A stretch of 64,000 bases of DNA. Source: Vanessa cardui. Taxonomy: Eukaryota; Arthropoda; Insecta; Lepidoptera; Nymphalidae. The notes below the pieces were generated by a model, which was given only the letters and a program-made list of their open reading frames with translations, was not told the DNA's origin and made no database searches. A program made the translations under genes and the position numbers. Shown here in pieces: positions 1-10,540 of the stretch (the first letter of the stretch is position 1; each line of letters begins with the position of its first letter). The DNA lies in the NCBI RefSeq assembly GCF_905220365.1, contig NC_061126.1, forward strand, positions 14,818,001 through 14,882,000. Reading direction: 5' to 3'.

Positions 1-40
1 ATAATGATTCGTATTTTTTATCTTTTAGACTTTTTTAGAC

Positions 41-330
41 TTTTTTTATGGTATAGGTTGGTGGACGAGCAGATGGGCCAAATGATGGTAAGTGGTTACC
101 ATCACCCATAGACAATGACGCTGTAAGAAATATAAACTATTCCTTACATCGTCAATGTGCCATCAACCTTGGGAACTAAGTTGTTATGTCCCTTGTGCCT
201 GCAGTTACACTGGCTCACTCACCCTTCAAACCGGAACATAACAATACTGAGTACTGTTATTTGGCGGTAGAATAACTGATGAGTGGGTGGTACCTACCCA
301 GACGGGCTTGCACAAAGCCCTACCACCAAG
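41..330 (+). repeat. Family B interspersed repeat, full length
   Basis: About 290 bp, beginning in a T-run followed by ATGGTATAGGTTGG and ending CTTGCACAAAGCCC then TACCACCAAG. At least eight good copies and several worn ones lie in this window on both strands, so it is a mobile or amplified family. It has no long ORF. I see no clear RNA polymerase III A/B box pair, terminal inverted repeat or A-rich tail, so its class (SINE-like, Helitron-derived or other) stays open. The plus orientation used here is arbitrary. Confidence 0.85.
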
Positions 331-374
331 TAAACTGGAAAACATTGCTTTTATAAGCATAACCTTCACTATAT

Positions 375-505
375 ATTATAAAACGAAATCTCCGTCTGTC
401 TGTCTGTTCGTGATAAGCTCCAAAACGACCGAACGGATTTTCATGAGCTATCCACTATTAGGAAAAGGAATACATAAGGAAGGTTTAGAAGGAAAGAGGA
501 AGGCT
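375..505 (+). repeat. Fragment of a dispersed repeat with a TCTGTCTGTCTGTT run
   Basis: The stretch has CCGTCTGTCTGTCTGTTCG followed by a block reading GAACGGATTTTCATGAG and ending near GGAAGGTTTAGAAGG. This layout is common in lepidopteran interspersed repeats and resembles families C and H elsewhere in the window. It is a partial copy of uncertain class. Confidence 0.45.
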
Positions 506-570
506 TGGTTTGAACCAGAAATCATCGGGTAGGATGCACGTGTTCCAACCACTGGGATATCTTGGCTCGC
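500..570 (-). repeat. SINE-A fragment (tRNA-like head only)
   Basis: Read on the minus strand it gives a degraded tRNA-like head: the GGTTTGAACC B-box region, ATCATCGG, and CCAACCACTGGG complementary to the A-box side. Only the 5' head remains. Confidence 0.6.
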
Positions 571-714
571 ATCGCAAATATATTAAACCCATATCAGTGT
601 TATATGATTATGGGTAATGTATTGTACTTTTTGAATGATAGGCAAAGAAAACACCGACCTCAAAGAACCAGAGAAGGATGTATTCCTTCTTGTAGCTTCT
701 TTTTTAATTTTATT

Positions 715-1002
715 GTGTTTTACAATCTATGCATACAATAAAATTGGAATGTCTGTTTGTAATATTAAAATAACCACTCTTCACTAACTGCATATGATTG
801 TATGCACGGTACACATAACGAAATAAGTTTTTCTACAATTTTTCAGTCTGTCTGTCTATTCCGACTAATCTCTGGAACGAATGGACCGATTTTGATGGGA
901 CTCTCAGTAGCGGATAGGTGATGTAATAAGGAGTAACTAAGGTTACAATAATAACGTTTTTGTTTAATTTAAACGCGTAGAAGATCGCTGGCACAGGTTG
1001 CT
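715..1002 (+). repeat. Helitron-like repeat (family H) copy
   Basis: It contains the core ACAATTTTT, CTGTCTGTCTATTCC, GGACCGATTTTGATGGGACT, then GATGTAATAAGGAGTAACT and AAACGCGTAGAAG. The same order recurs near 2.5, 14.5 and 35.2 kb, and inverted near 1.8 and 21.9 kb. The best-preserved ends in the window read CGCGGGCA..CTAG, as in 3' ends of lepidopteran Helitrons. No Rep/helicase is present, so this is a non-autonomous copy. The class is inferred. Confidence 0.5.
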
Positions 1003-1265
1003 TTTGAAATAAATCAATTAATTAAATATTACATGCATTTCGAAATATTTAATTCGGTAAATAGTTGTTGTTTCACGTATTAATACATAGAATTTGCAAA
1101 ACGTACATAATATTAGAACTTTGCATTCGTAAAGCTCAACGAATGCCTGCAAGGTAAGCTTACAGAAACGCAAATTAACATCTTCCAGCGTCATATCATA
1201 ATTAGTTCCTCGCCCCGGATTCCCACGTACAGTTTGTTGGTCTACATAGAACATAAATGACGTCA

Positions 1266-1540
1266 CTAGCGACCCGTCCCGGCTTCGCATGGGACATAAG
1301 TTCTTTTGTATATTTTTACCTTTTGTGTGTATTTTTTTGTTACTTTCTTCCGACATGTGTAGCGATTGTTATTATCTTTCAACTTATTTACACAAAAACC
1401 TTAAAAAATTATTTACCTAAACCGACTGTCTATAAGTGTAAACCGCATGAAAATCCGTTCAGTAAACTTGGAGTATATCGCAAACACACAGACAGATGTG
1501 TCCAGGGGACATCGTTTTAAAATATGTAGTGTATAAATAC
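1266..1540 (+). repeat. Family C repeat copy
   Basis: It starts at AGCGACCCGTCCCGGCTTCG and runs through ACACAAAAACCTT, AAATCCGTTCAGTAA and ACACAGACAGA to ATATGTAGTG. Related copies lie at 9921, 19885 (minus), 29505 (minus) and 55800. Some copies end in TGATGATGA-like runs, which suggests a non-LTR origin, but the class is not settled. Confidence 0.55.
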
Positions 1541-1739
1541 ATGTAATTCCAGGCCCATCTTAGTCCATTCTGTAGGCATAGAAAAATCAATATAAGACCT
1601 CCTTCAAAAATCAAAATCCAACGAAGCACAGTGTACAAAGCGTAAATTAATTTTATTGTCTCTCTCTCCTTTACGTTTTAAATAATACTAAATAAATATC
1701 CAAAAATATTGAAAGTATGTAATGAATAAATATTAAAAC

Positions 1740-1900
1740 CGATTTGTAGGTCTCTTACCCAATCAAAGACCCATCGAAATTGGTGTAGCCGTTCCAGAGA
1801 TTAGGCGGAACCAATAGAGAGACAGATAAAAATAGTAAAAAAATGTTATATTGGTTATATAATTTACATTATATATTGGTATTGTTGCACGTGTGCAATA
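1740..1900 (-). repeat. Helitron-like family H fragment, inverted
   Basis: The stretch CCGTTCCAGAGATTAGGCGG followed by AGAGAGACAGATAAAAATAG is the reverse complement of the family H core (CTGTCTGT...CTAATCTCTGGAACG...). Confidence 0.5.
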
Positions 1901-2159
1901 TAGATACTAAATATAGATCTATTTGTAGGAACTTTCGTAGTTCTAGTTCATCTTAAATAGACGTAAAATTTATAAAATAATACACAAAAGCGTTAATAAT
2001 AAGTTTAACGGGAACAAATCGAATAAACCAACGTTACTGCTCGGAAGTTACGTCTTTATTAATATAGTTATCAATTGACGCTCTTCTTCTAATTTTGTTA
2101 CCAAGTTTATAACAACTCGTAGTTGTAAATTTTCCTGAGTGTACAATATTATTACGTTT

Positions 2160-2440
2160 TATTGTGAACTCGCCATCAGACCCGGCTTCGCGCGGGTTCA
2201 ATTCGATAACAATGAAAGTATGAACTGCTCTTAGCAATAAAATGTTTAATATTTTTATTTTATAGCCGCAACTTACGTATTAGTTTATAACATATTATTC
2301 AAAGAAATATGAATACAATTTTTGTTTTATAGATTGTGTGGCTTACAGTTTCGAAGGATAAGTTAACCTGCGAATTTTAAATAACATTGTTTCAATTATT
2401 GTTTCAGTAGGTAGTTACATTAACATAACCGATTTTTGCT
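2160..2440. other. AT-rich DNA with a family C head fragment
   Basis: A short GACCCGGCTTCGCGCGGGTT block near 2180-2205 matches the start of family C. The remainder up to the next Helitron-like copy is AT-rich and shows no gene. Confidence 0.5.
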
Positions 2441-2645
2441 AAATGCATATTGTGTTTACACGGTATTTATAGCAAAGTAATATTATTTTTTACAATTTTT
2501 GTTTGTGTGTTTCTTTGTTCTGGCTTATCGCTACGACTAGACCGATTTTGGCTGTTCTTTCACTAGCAGAAAGCTGATGTAATGATGTAATAATAATAAA
2601 GTAACGCTGCAATATCCAAATACAGTCCAGCAATGCTCGTCACTG
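2440..2645 (+). repeat. Helitron-like family H copy, diverged
   Basis: It has TTTTTTACAATTTTTGT, then GACCGATTTTGGCTG, TTTCACTAGCAGAAAGC and TGATGTAATGATGTAATAA in the family H order. It is older than the copy at 715. Confidence 0.5.
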
Positions 2646-4333
2646 TCACGCTGGGTGCCTCCCACCTTTGACTTAATATCACAAAATATATACCACAATT
2701 AATAAATTATAATAACATCTGCGAACTGAAAAATTCCGTTTTTTTTAATTGAAACGCATGAAGTTGCGGATATAGTACACTCAAGTAGGCAAACATATTG
2801 TATAGTTTATATAGTGCAAAATACAATCTTGATACATATTAAATGCCCAAGGTAACAAACATTTGTATCTGAGTAAGGATTAACAGTGAATTGGAGAAAA
2901 ATATTTCGCAAAACCCTTTTTATTAACTTGTAAAGGATAAAAATAGTTATTACCCTTGTACCATATTAAATAAACACATGCTATTTTCTTGTAAGACTTC
3001 TTTAGACCTATATTTTTCTACTACATTATTTTGTTTGATTCATATAAACGTACGAAAATAGTTTATTGGATAAATAACTATCAAAGGCGTTTTGTACACA
3101 GTATTTACAAAGTAGACAAACTTCTTTGTTTATTGATCTTTATTTTATTAAAAACCAGTTAATTGAATGGTTCTTAGTTAAAATAGTAAAAATAGATACA
3201 AAACCAGAAAGCGACTATGTATTGCACTATCAATAGATATGGGATATGGGCAGTTATGACGTCTTGATACACGAAAAGAAGATAGTGGGTTGATGTTGGG
3301 TTCAATTTCGCTTTAATGAATAGGAATACATCGCCAGTATTTTGGTGTTTTATCCGCCATCATGTTTTGAGTGGCATGGTGTTTAGCAAATGCAAGTTTT
3401 AAACTTTGCATGTCTTTTCATTTTATATTATTACATGAAGTTTCTTTTATGATCCAGTGAACCTTGACTAACAAATATTTCGTTAGTTATAAATACTCAT
3501 TAAATATTCAATTCAATGTATCTCAAATCAATTAAATATTAATATTTAATTTAACGTATATTTTTATCGAGAATATAAATAAATATACATTTAAAAATTA
3601 AAAACAAATACAAACATCTGTTTCAAAAGTAATGCGAATAAATAAATAATTATCATATTTTTTGTAAAGTGGATCAACAAAAGCAATGTTGAATTTGGAT
3701 TTGTTTCCGTACTGATTTCGATTCAGGCTGCGTCTCGAGCGGAGAGCGGGGATATTTATTTTGTATCAGTGGATAGTTTACCGCCAGACTTCCTGTATGT
3801 ATGCCACATCTTGGTAAATTCTACGACGAGCTCCTTGGTCAAATTCAATCTACTTTCTAGCCTAGCTTTGAATTTAAATTTAGTTTTTTTTATATTTGTA
3901 CAAATATTTAAAACTGTTTACGTGATTTGATTGGTAAGACTGTTATGTAGAATTGACATAATAACATATCGTGTATATTTCATAGCATTGTGTACTTGCG
4001 AGTATACTGATTAAAAAATAATAAGGTACTTTAAAGTACATCTTATAGATCTATTCTCTCTACTGTAAGCCTAAAAAAGTATTATAAATGTAATATTTAT
4101 AAATAATCATTAAAGTTGTAACTTCTAGCTGTTGAGCTATGTTCAATCACAGAATTATATGAATGTAATGAATACTTTTTGGTTTGACATTTTTATAAAT
4201 AAAAGTAGAAATAGAATATTATTAAATTTGACATGGGAATTGTTAATCTGTCTTTAAATACGGAAGATAATAGATAATTGTACAGAAAACTGTAAAAATA
4301 AATATTGTAAACCATATTAAATACCAACCAACC
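2646..4333. other. AT-rich single-copy DNA, no gene seen
   Basis: There are no ORFs of note and no recognised repeat. A modestly GC-richer patch lies near 3720-3860. The rest is AT-rich with short homopolymers and ATATA-type runs. Confidence 0.6.
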
Positions 4334-4772
4334 ATAATAATTCTGTCGGAAATAAAAATGAACAATTGTGAAGAAAGAAGAAGATTTGTGATAGAAGATA
4401 TGAGTGGGAAAGGAGAAGACTCAAAACCTCAATATCGAATTAATGCAATAGGAAAAAGCAAATGATTTTAAGATTTAAAAAAATAATAATAGTAGCTACA
4501 TTCGCATTCATAAGTAGACGTGTGCTATATATATTGTATATAAATACATATATTATATATGTATCGGTATATGATTGTTATTATAGTAATATATGTATGT
4601 GTGTTATTAATGTGTAATTAAATATACAATATAATGTTTGTATAACATTATATTGTATATTTAATTTTATGTTTATAAATTTGATTTGTATACTTGTTAG
4701 TTTTGAACAATTAGATTAAAGAACATATGTCTATACACAATTGTTCATTTTTATTTCCGGCAGAATTATTAT
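4334..4772. mobile_element. MITE-like element with 37-bp terminal inverted repeats
   Basis: The left end 4334-4370 and right end 4736-4772 are inverted repeats of 37 bp with one mismatch, each carrying CGGAAATAAAAATGAACAA. The interior is about 365 bp, AT-rich and non-coding, and holds a perfect 23-bp-arm palindrome at 4616-4666. If the outer TA dinucleotides at 4335-4336 and 4770-4771 are target duplications, a Tc1/mariner-type MITE would fit. Those TAs lie inside the palindromic end, however, so they do not prove it. Confidence 0.7.
4616..4666. repeat. Perfect inverted repeat inside the MITE
   Basis: Arms of 23 bp (4616-4638 and 4644-4666) are exact reverse complements around a 5-nt loop. 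The sequence is very AT-rich and could extrude a hairpin. Confidence 0.85.
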
Positions 4773-5794
4773 GCAACTTTAAATTATCACTTTGGTGGCT
4801 CAATACAGCAGAACACAGGTTCTAAAGCATTTAATTTAAAAGGAAATCAAGGTCGCATATTATACCTGTGGCTTGTCACCACGTTACCTATTGTAAAGCT
4901 CAATATATCTATTTTATATGTACATATATTTATTTATATGAAAATACCTCTAAGTCATAAAATACAATTTACTGACTTAAAATCTTTAAAATGATCTATA
5001 CCACTTATAAAAAGGTAATATTTTAGGCGTACTGATCACATCAATCGTACGCCATATTTAATAAATTGAAACTTTCCAGACTTAATAACGTTACTCAAGG
5101 AAATACTTTAATATTCCGAAAGCTTTCTAACTCTGACGAGAAACTCACTCATCCATGCATTTAATGCAATTACAATGTTAAGGGAAATGAAACCAGGTCA
5201 AAATAAATTCCAATTAAGCTATCTTTAAACCGGTCTCCTTTAATTGTATGAAAGCAATTTCCAATGGGAATTACGAATAGTATTTATGTGAACCCAATGC
5301 TGACAGAGCCAAATACGACTGTGCTCCCGATGGCCAATCTCGGATTCTAAATTAGATAATTGGCATTGATTTAATTAGAGTAACATCGTTCAATCTAACA
5401 GGTATCGGTTTAATTAATTAAACTACCATCGCGTGTGGTTTCGTTATTTTTCTTTATTTACGTAATTTGTACTTAATCTTGCATTTATGCTATGTAGCTT
5501 ATATTATGGTAAAAGTTTTATTTATCTCATTTTGTGTTAGATATTAAAATAACTCTAAAGTTATCAATATTTGGTGTTCATTTAATTATCTCACTAGATA
5601 AACGATTTCATATATTTTCCCCGCATGGAGTTAACTATGTATGTCAATTTCACCGGCGCCTAAAACTTGTGAGTACCTACTAAAAACAGTGGCACCAACT
5701 CCTTCTCTTAAGTGATATATATATTAATTTTCTTTTTTTTTAAGGTTAAATATGAAATATGATACTCACCATAAATTGCATCAAGCTATTTCTA
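4773..5794. other. Single-copy DNA, possibly regulatory in part
   Basis: No gene seen. The part around 5090-5450 is less AT-rich than its surroundings and has many TAATTA/TTAATT-type motifs (homeodomain core sites). It is a candidate conserved non-coding element, by inference only. Confidence 0.4.
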
Positions 5795-5960
5795 CTAAGC
5801 AGCAATACTTAACACAGTTGTGTTCCGGCTTAAAGGACGAGCGAGCTAATGTAACTGCAGGCACAAGGACATAACATCTTAGCTCCCAAGGTTGCTGGGA
5901 CATTGGTGATGTGAGCTATGCTTAATATTTTCTATAGCACTAATGACTACAAGCTGTATT
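5795..5960 (-). repeat. Family B, old inverted fragment
   Basis: It contains GTGTTCCGGCTTAAAGG, TGTAACTGCAGGCACAAGG and CTCCCAAGGTTG, which are reverse-complement matches to the middle of family B, with many changes. Confidence 0.65.
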
Positions 5961-6377
5961 GACAGCTTATCTATTACATCAAAAAATATAATTTTTTTTT
6001 TTCTAAATCATAAATGTAAAAGCGTACTAATAATTAATTAAGGATTAAGTCACTATTTATAATCATACATTGGCTATATTCAATGGCAGGAGTACTAAAG
6101 ATAAAGAAACCTTAGATTTAAATATTCCATGCGATTTGCTAATAACTCTGCTATTATATGTTATAAGCTAAAAGCAGTTATTGATAAATATTATAATTAT
6201 TTATAATCTAACACTTAATCTAATTTTACTTGACTTCCATACTATAAATCGCTTACATTCAAAACGACGTATTTGATTGAACCAATAATTGAAATAGATC
6301 TTATTACTAAAAAAGCGCGTTCATCAAATTATCGGTATAATTAAATAGACCTAACAAACATACTTTGTATATATTAA
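5961..6377. other. AT-rich DNA, nothing recognised
   Basis: No ORF, repeat boundary or RNA gene visible. Confidence 0.5.
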
Positions 6378-6577
6378 ATATTAACTATTCCTTACATCGT
6401 CAATGTGCCACCAACCTTGGGAACTAAGATGTTATGTCCCTTGTGCCTGTAGTTACACTGGCCCACTTACCCTTCAAACCGGAACACAACAATAGTGAGT
6501 ACTGTTATTTGGCGGTAGAGTAACTGATGAGTGGGTGGTACCTACCCAGACGGGCTTGCACAAAGCCCTTCCACCAA
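6378..6577 (+). repeat. Family B, 5'-truncated copy
   Basis: It starts at TTAACTATTCCTTACATCG within the family consensus and runs to the normal end (GCCCTTCCACCA). The first ~90 bp of the family are missing. Confidence 0.85.
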
Positions 6578-7090
6578 AACACACTCATTTTTTTCAATAT
6601 TTCTAAAGATACACTCATATATTAATTAAATCTACGTATCGGTATTTCTGTAATAATTCGATATCAATTGTTTTTAATGAATAATACGAAGATTGATCAA
6701 CGTCGACGTCAATTGAATAAAGCCAGCTGTCAATTATAATAGGAGCAGACTTTAAGCTGAATTCTCGTAATAATGACATTCGGATTAAAATATAATTAAC
6801 GTATTAACTATTCACGATAATACAATTAAGTGAGACAGCGTGTTACTATGAGTTAAAATTTCATAGCTGAAATTAATGCCATTGTATTATCGCTAATGTT
6901 GAAATACTGCTAAATATTCGATAACAAAATTATATTAGTTGACCATAGAACGATATATATTCAGGTTTTAGTGAATCGAAATGGAATATTGTAATCAACA
7001 TTCCTATAATCTGATTTATTTTGTTCAGCGTTTTGTCAGATTTAGATTTTAGTTCGTTTTAAAATTAATCTCCGTCCCGATTTACCATTA
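6578..7090. other. AT-rich single-copy DNA, no gene seen
   Basis: No coding potential or repeat recognised. Confidence 0.5.
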
Positions 7091-7379
7091 TTTTTTATGG
7101 AATATGTTGGCGGACGAGCATTTGGGCCACCTGATGGTAAGTAATCACCATCACCCATAGACAATGAGGCTGTAAGAAATATTAACTATTCCTTACATCG
7201 GCAATGCGCCGCCAACCTTGGGAACTAAGATGTTATGTCCCTTGTGCCTGCAGCTACACTGGCTCACTCACCCTTCAAACCGGAACACAACAATACTGAG
7301 TATTGTTGTTTGGCTGTAGAATAACTAATGAGTGGATGGTACCTACCCAGACGGGCTTGCACAAAGCCCTATCACCAAG
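7091..7379 (+). repeat. Family B, full-length copy
   Basis: It has the full family order, from TTTTTTATGGAATATGTTGG to CAAAGCCCTATCACCAAG. Confidence 0.85.
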
Positions 7380-7475
7380 TAAATTGAATCATTTATGTTG
7401 CTTATATCACTTTTGGAAAATATATCAATGGGTTCCAAGATTTTAAGTGATTCATTTGATTGATGATAAGTTAAG

Positions 7476-7680
7476 CTGCCACCCAATCATCATACTTTTC
7501 AAAACAGCTTTGCTCAGTTCTGTTGTTCTCCTGTTTCAAGGTTGAGTAAGCCAGTGGAACTACTGGCACAAGGTACGTAACATCTAAGTTCCCAAGGTTA
7601 CGACATTAATGTCTATGAAAACCAATTAACATCAGATGGCTCACTTGCTTGTCAGCTTATCGATTTCATAAAAAAAAAAA
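7476..7680 (-). repeat. Family B, old inverted copy
   Basis: Minus-strand matches to the family B middle include GAGTAAGCCAGTGGAACTAC, ACTGGCACAAGG and TAAGTTCCCAAGGTTACG. It is more diverged than its neighbour and ends in a poly-A run at about 7670. Confidence 0.65.
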
Positions 7681-7689
7681 CACGATTGA

Positions 7690-7850
7690 CTTGGTTCCGT
7701 AAGGTCATTTCTTACGTCATCAATTGATCGTCAGTAATGACGTCATCGATGTTGAATCCCTTGTGCCTGTAATAAAAATGAATCATTCTCCTTTCAAACG
7801 GGACCACAGTTGTACAATTGGTGACTCGGTGGTACACACCCAGGCATAAT
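7690..7850 (+). repeat. Family B, old plus copy
   Basis: Weak family order: AATCCCTTGTGCCTGTAAT, CTCCTTTCAAACGGGACCAC and GGTGGTACACACCCAGGC. With the two preceding copies it makes three family B insertions in 0.8 kb. Confidence 0.55.
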
Positions 7851-8203
7851 TAACACGAAATTCCTCTGGTTAAAACTTAACTGATTCCTTTTTCCAATTA
7901 GAACAAATTGTACAAAATTCAATTTTGAATTTATAAGTATATTCTGTGAAAAGAAACTCGAAACTCACATAGAAACACGAAAGTGAAATGTCAGATTTTG
8001 ATATACAACGTTGACAATAATTATGAAACCAAATACAGATTACACTGTAGATTACGATTAGAATGCTTTATGACTGTTTGTTTTACTTTCACTGGTGATG
8101 GTATACACCAATTTCAAGGATTTCAGGGCAAGCTCCTAAATTAAAGTACATGCTTATCAACTCTATATCACAGGAAAACATCACCCGCATATGGAAATGG
8201 ACT

Positions 8204-8252
8204 TATTCTCTACTACTCATGTATATACATTGCAGGATATGAAAATTCCAGT
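8204..8252 (+). repeat. Left copy of a 49-bp direct repeat flanking a SINE
   Basis: It matches 8541-8589 at 46 of 49 positions by my alignment. It includes ACATTGCAGGATATGAAAAT, which looks like a splice acceptor. A target-site duplication is the simplest reading, but 49 bp is long for a SINE. Confidence 0.8.
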
Positions 8253-8540
8253 AAAAAAAAAGTAAAGCCTGTACATTTCCCACTGCTGAGATAAGGAGAA
8301 GGTTTGGAACAAATTCCACCACGCTGTTCCAATGCAGGTTGGTGGAATGCACATGTGGCAGAATTTCTATATAATTTGACACATGCAGGTTTCCTCACGA
8401 TGTTTTCCTTCACCGCCGAGCACGAGATGGATTATAAACACAAATTAAGCACATATTATATATATAGTGGTGCTTGCCTGCGCTTGAACCCGAAATCATC
8501 GGTTAAGACGCACGCGTTCTAACCACTGGGCCATCTCAGC
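8253..8540 (-). mobile_element. SINE-A (Metulj-like), complete, minus strand
   Basis: On the minus strand the tRNA-like head is intact: TGGCCCAGTGGTTAGAACG (A box) and a GGTTCAAGCGC B-box region, followed by the body (CATCGTGAGGAAACCTGCAT) and a tail. Such SINEs are transcribed by RNA polymerase III and copied by a LINE in trans. It sits between two copies of a 49-bp direct repeat. Confidence 0.85.
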
Positions 8541-8572
8541 TATTCTATACTACTCATGTATAAACATTGCAG

Positions 8573-8704
8573 GATATGAAAATACCAGTGTCATGGATCA
8601 ATTCCATAAAGAAATGGAATAGAAAAATGACTCATATTAATCAAAAGCGTTTCGTGACAAATATGAAGGGTTGGAGCCATAACGCGGCCGACCCCTGCAA
8701 CACG
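8573..8704 (+). CDS. Candidate internal exon of an unknown host gene
   Basis: This is a speculative 132-bp exon. It follows ATTGCAG, an acceptor-like site ending at 8572, and precedes a strong donor-like site CACG/GTGAGT with the junction at 8704/8705. In phase 0 it is open for exactly 44 codons and reads DMKIPVSWINSIKKW... to ...NAADPCNT. I do not recognise the peptide. Base composition is more balanced than the flanks. Against it: the length is short, no partner exon is visible, and an open 132-bp frame can occur by chance. The SINE insertion just upstream duplicated the acceptor. Confidence 0.25.
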
Positions 8705-8946
8705 GTGAGTAATTTCCCGCTGAGCCGAAATTCAATCTCATACAATATTTCGGATGATTTGCACCGTCGCAAATTCTGAACTGTTATGTAACAAATTTAT
8801 CACATTGCCGCGTTTACTGCTCACTGCCAAACATACAATGACGCAGATTTCCATATTTCCGTTTCGGCTACAATATAAATCGAACGAACATGACTCGTTA
8901 AATATAAAAATCTTTTGGGATTTTTATTGTTGTGAAAGAGAAGATT
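8705..8946. other. GC-richer single-copy DNA after the candidate exon
   Basis: It has fewer AT runs than the surroundings (CCCGCTGAGCCG, TTGCCGCGTTTACTGCTC). It could be conserved non-coding DNA or intron. No function can be read from it. Confidence 0.35.
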
Positions 8947-9263
8947 AACAGCCCGTAAATGTCTCACTGTTGGGGTAGCACCTTTTCTATGGGGTCATAC
9001 TTTTATTGATATGCGTCAATTAAAGTCTTCATTGTGTTTAAGTTTCTTTAATATTCCTGTAGTTGTTTACGTAATAAATATTTAACAGGAGGGAATAAGT
9101 CTGCCTATTCTTATTGCTTATATTTTTCCCAAAATTTTCATTCACCACCGAGCATCAGAAGAACTAAAAATACAAATAAAACACAAGAAGATTCAGTTCT
9201 GCTTGCACAGTTATGAATCCACAATCTTTGCTACGATTCTCGTCATCTAAGAACTGAGCAATC
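8947..9263 (-). repeat. SINE-A, old diverged copy
   Basis: Minus-orientation remnants in order: CAGCCCGTAAATGTCTCACTG, a TTCATTCACCACCGAGCA block, then a decayed head. Confidence 0.5.
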
Positions 9264-9920
9264 TGCGATTATTAAATATGTCTGATATTTGTTCTAATTT
9301 AAATTGTAATAATGTAGTTTGTTGAACTATTGACTTTTCAATCAAGTTTTGTAATATGCAAAATGATATGCCAGTTGCCAAGCAATATCAAACATATTTA
9401 GAGGTGAATCAAACTTAATATTCACAAATTTAAGCTTTTTATTCGCTCTTAAATAGAAATATATAGGTATATATAATAAAAACATGATCTGTAGACTTGT
9501 AGAAAGGATCACTTCGTTTTCACGCGTATTCAATATTATTGTTTTTTTTTTTTAAACTTTAATTGTAAGTCTGCCTGGTTATAAAAACGAATAGCCCACG
9601 CGAGACGATAAGTGTTCCAAAGGCCTAAACAACATATCTATAGAAATATATTATAACAAAAAAAAATCCTCTAGAGGCATTCATTGCTTGAACACTTGAA
9701 GCTATCTTTAACATAAAGGACTATACGGCTAAAAAGTGGTATCTTTAAATTGAATATAATCTTGTATAATTCAAAAGTTACCTACTTAAGAATTTTCATT
9801 AATTTAATTTAATGGATAATTATGAACAGTTTTTAATTGTAGCTATTATACATTGTTATTATATAAATAAACATGTTTAACGTATTAACGTATAAAAATA
9901 ATGTGAAATTATTAATTACT
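9264..9920. other. AT-rich DNA, no gene seen
   Basis: No recognised repeats or coding sequence. Short ORFs here are of chance length. Confidence 0.5.
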
Positions 9921-10184
9921 AGTGACTCGCCCCGGCTTCGCACGAGTGCAATACTGATACTAAATATACTACAGATTTTGTTTATTTACGACATTACTAA
10001 CTTCTAAAATTATCGGTGTTTCTTTACTATATTGTCCATGTATTACATACAAAAACCTTCCTCTCGAATCACTCTATCTATTAATAAAATAACATCAAAA
10101 TTCGTTGCGTAGTTTTAAAGATTTAAGCATACATAGGGATATAGGGACAGAGAAAGCGACTTTGTTTTATACGATGTAGTGATT
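9921..10184 (+). repeat. Family C repeat, well preserved
   Basis: It runs from AGTGACTCGCCCCGGCTTCG through TACAAAAACCTTCCTCTCGA, AAATTCGTTGCGTAG and ATAGGGATATAGGGACAGAG to TTATACGATGTAGTGA. Copies at 19885, 29505 and 55800 match it closely. Confidence 0.7.
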
Positions 10185-10366
10185 AAATTCCAAGTACAGC
10201 CTTTTTCTATAGACACTAGTCAATTACAAACGATAATCCGACTGAACGACCGAAGATTGAGAAGGGATCATAGTGAACTTCCTTCCTCCTTCCTGCTAAT
10301 TACTTGTCAGAAGAGTCACTCTGAAAGACTCAGGATTCGTGAGGTAGTTAAAATTCATTGATGACC

Positions 10367-10540
10367 TCCGTGGTCAAATAGTATGTACGCCGCTCCGAGA
10401 TCCCGAATTCGATCCGGAGTCTGTAGAAAATTCATTAGTTTTTTATGTTGTCGTTACTTCCAATTTTCCATAACACAATTGCTTTGGAATTGGGATCAGA
10501 GTAATGTATGTGATGTTGTCCAATATTTATAACTTGAATT
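10367..10540 (+). repeat. SINE-D (second tRNA-like SINE), plus copy
   Basis: The head reads TGACCTCCGTGGTCAAATAG with a damaged B-box region (AATTCGATCC). The body is TTCATTAGTTTTTTATGTTG...TTTTCCATAACACAA and the end is GGGATCAGAGTAATGTATG. Six copies occur in the window. Confidence 0.7.
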
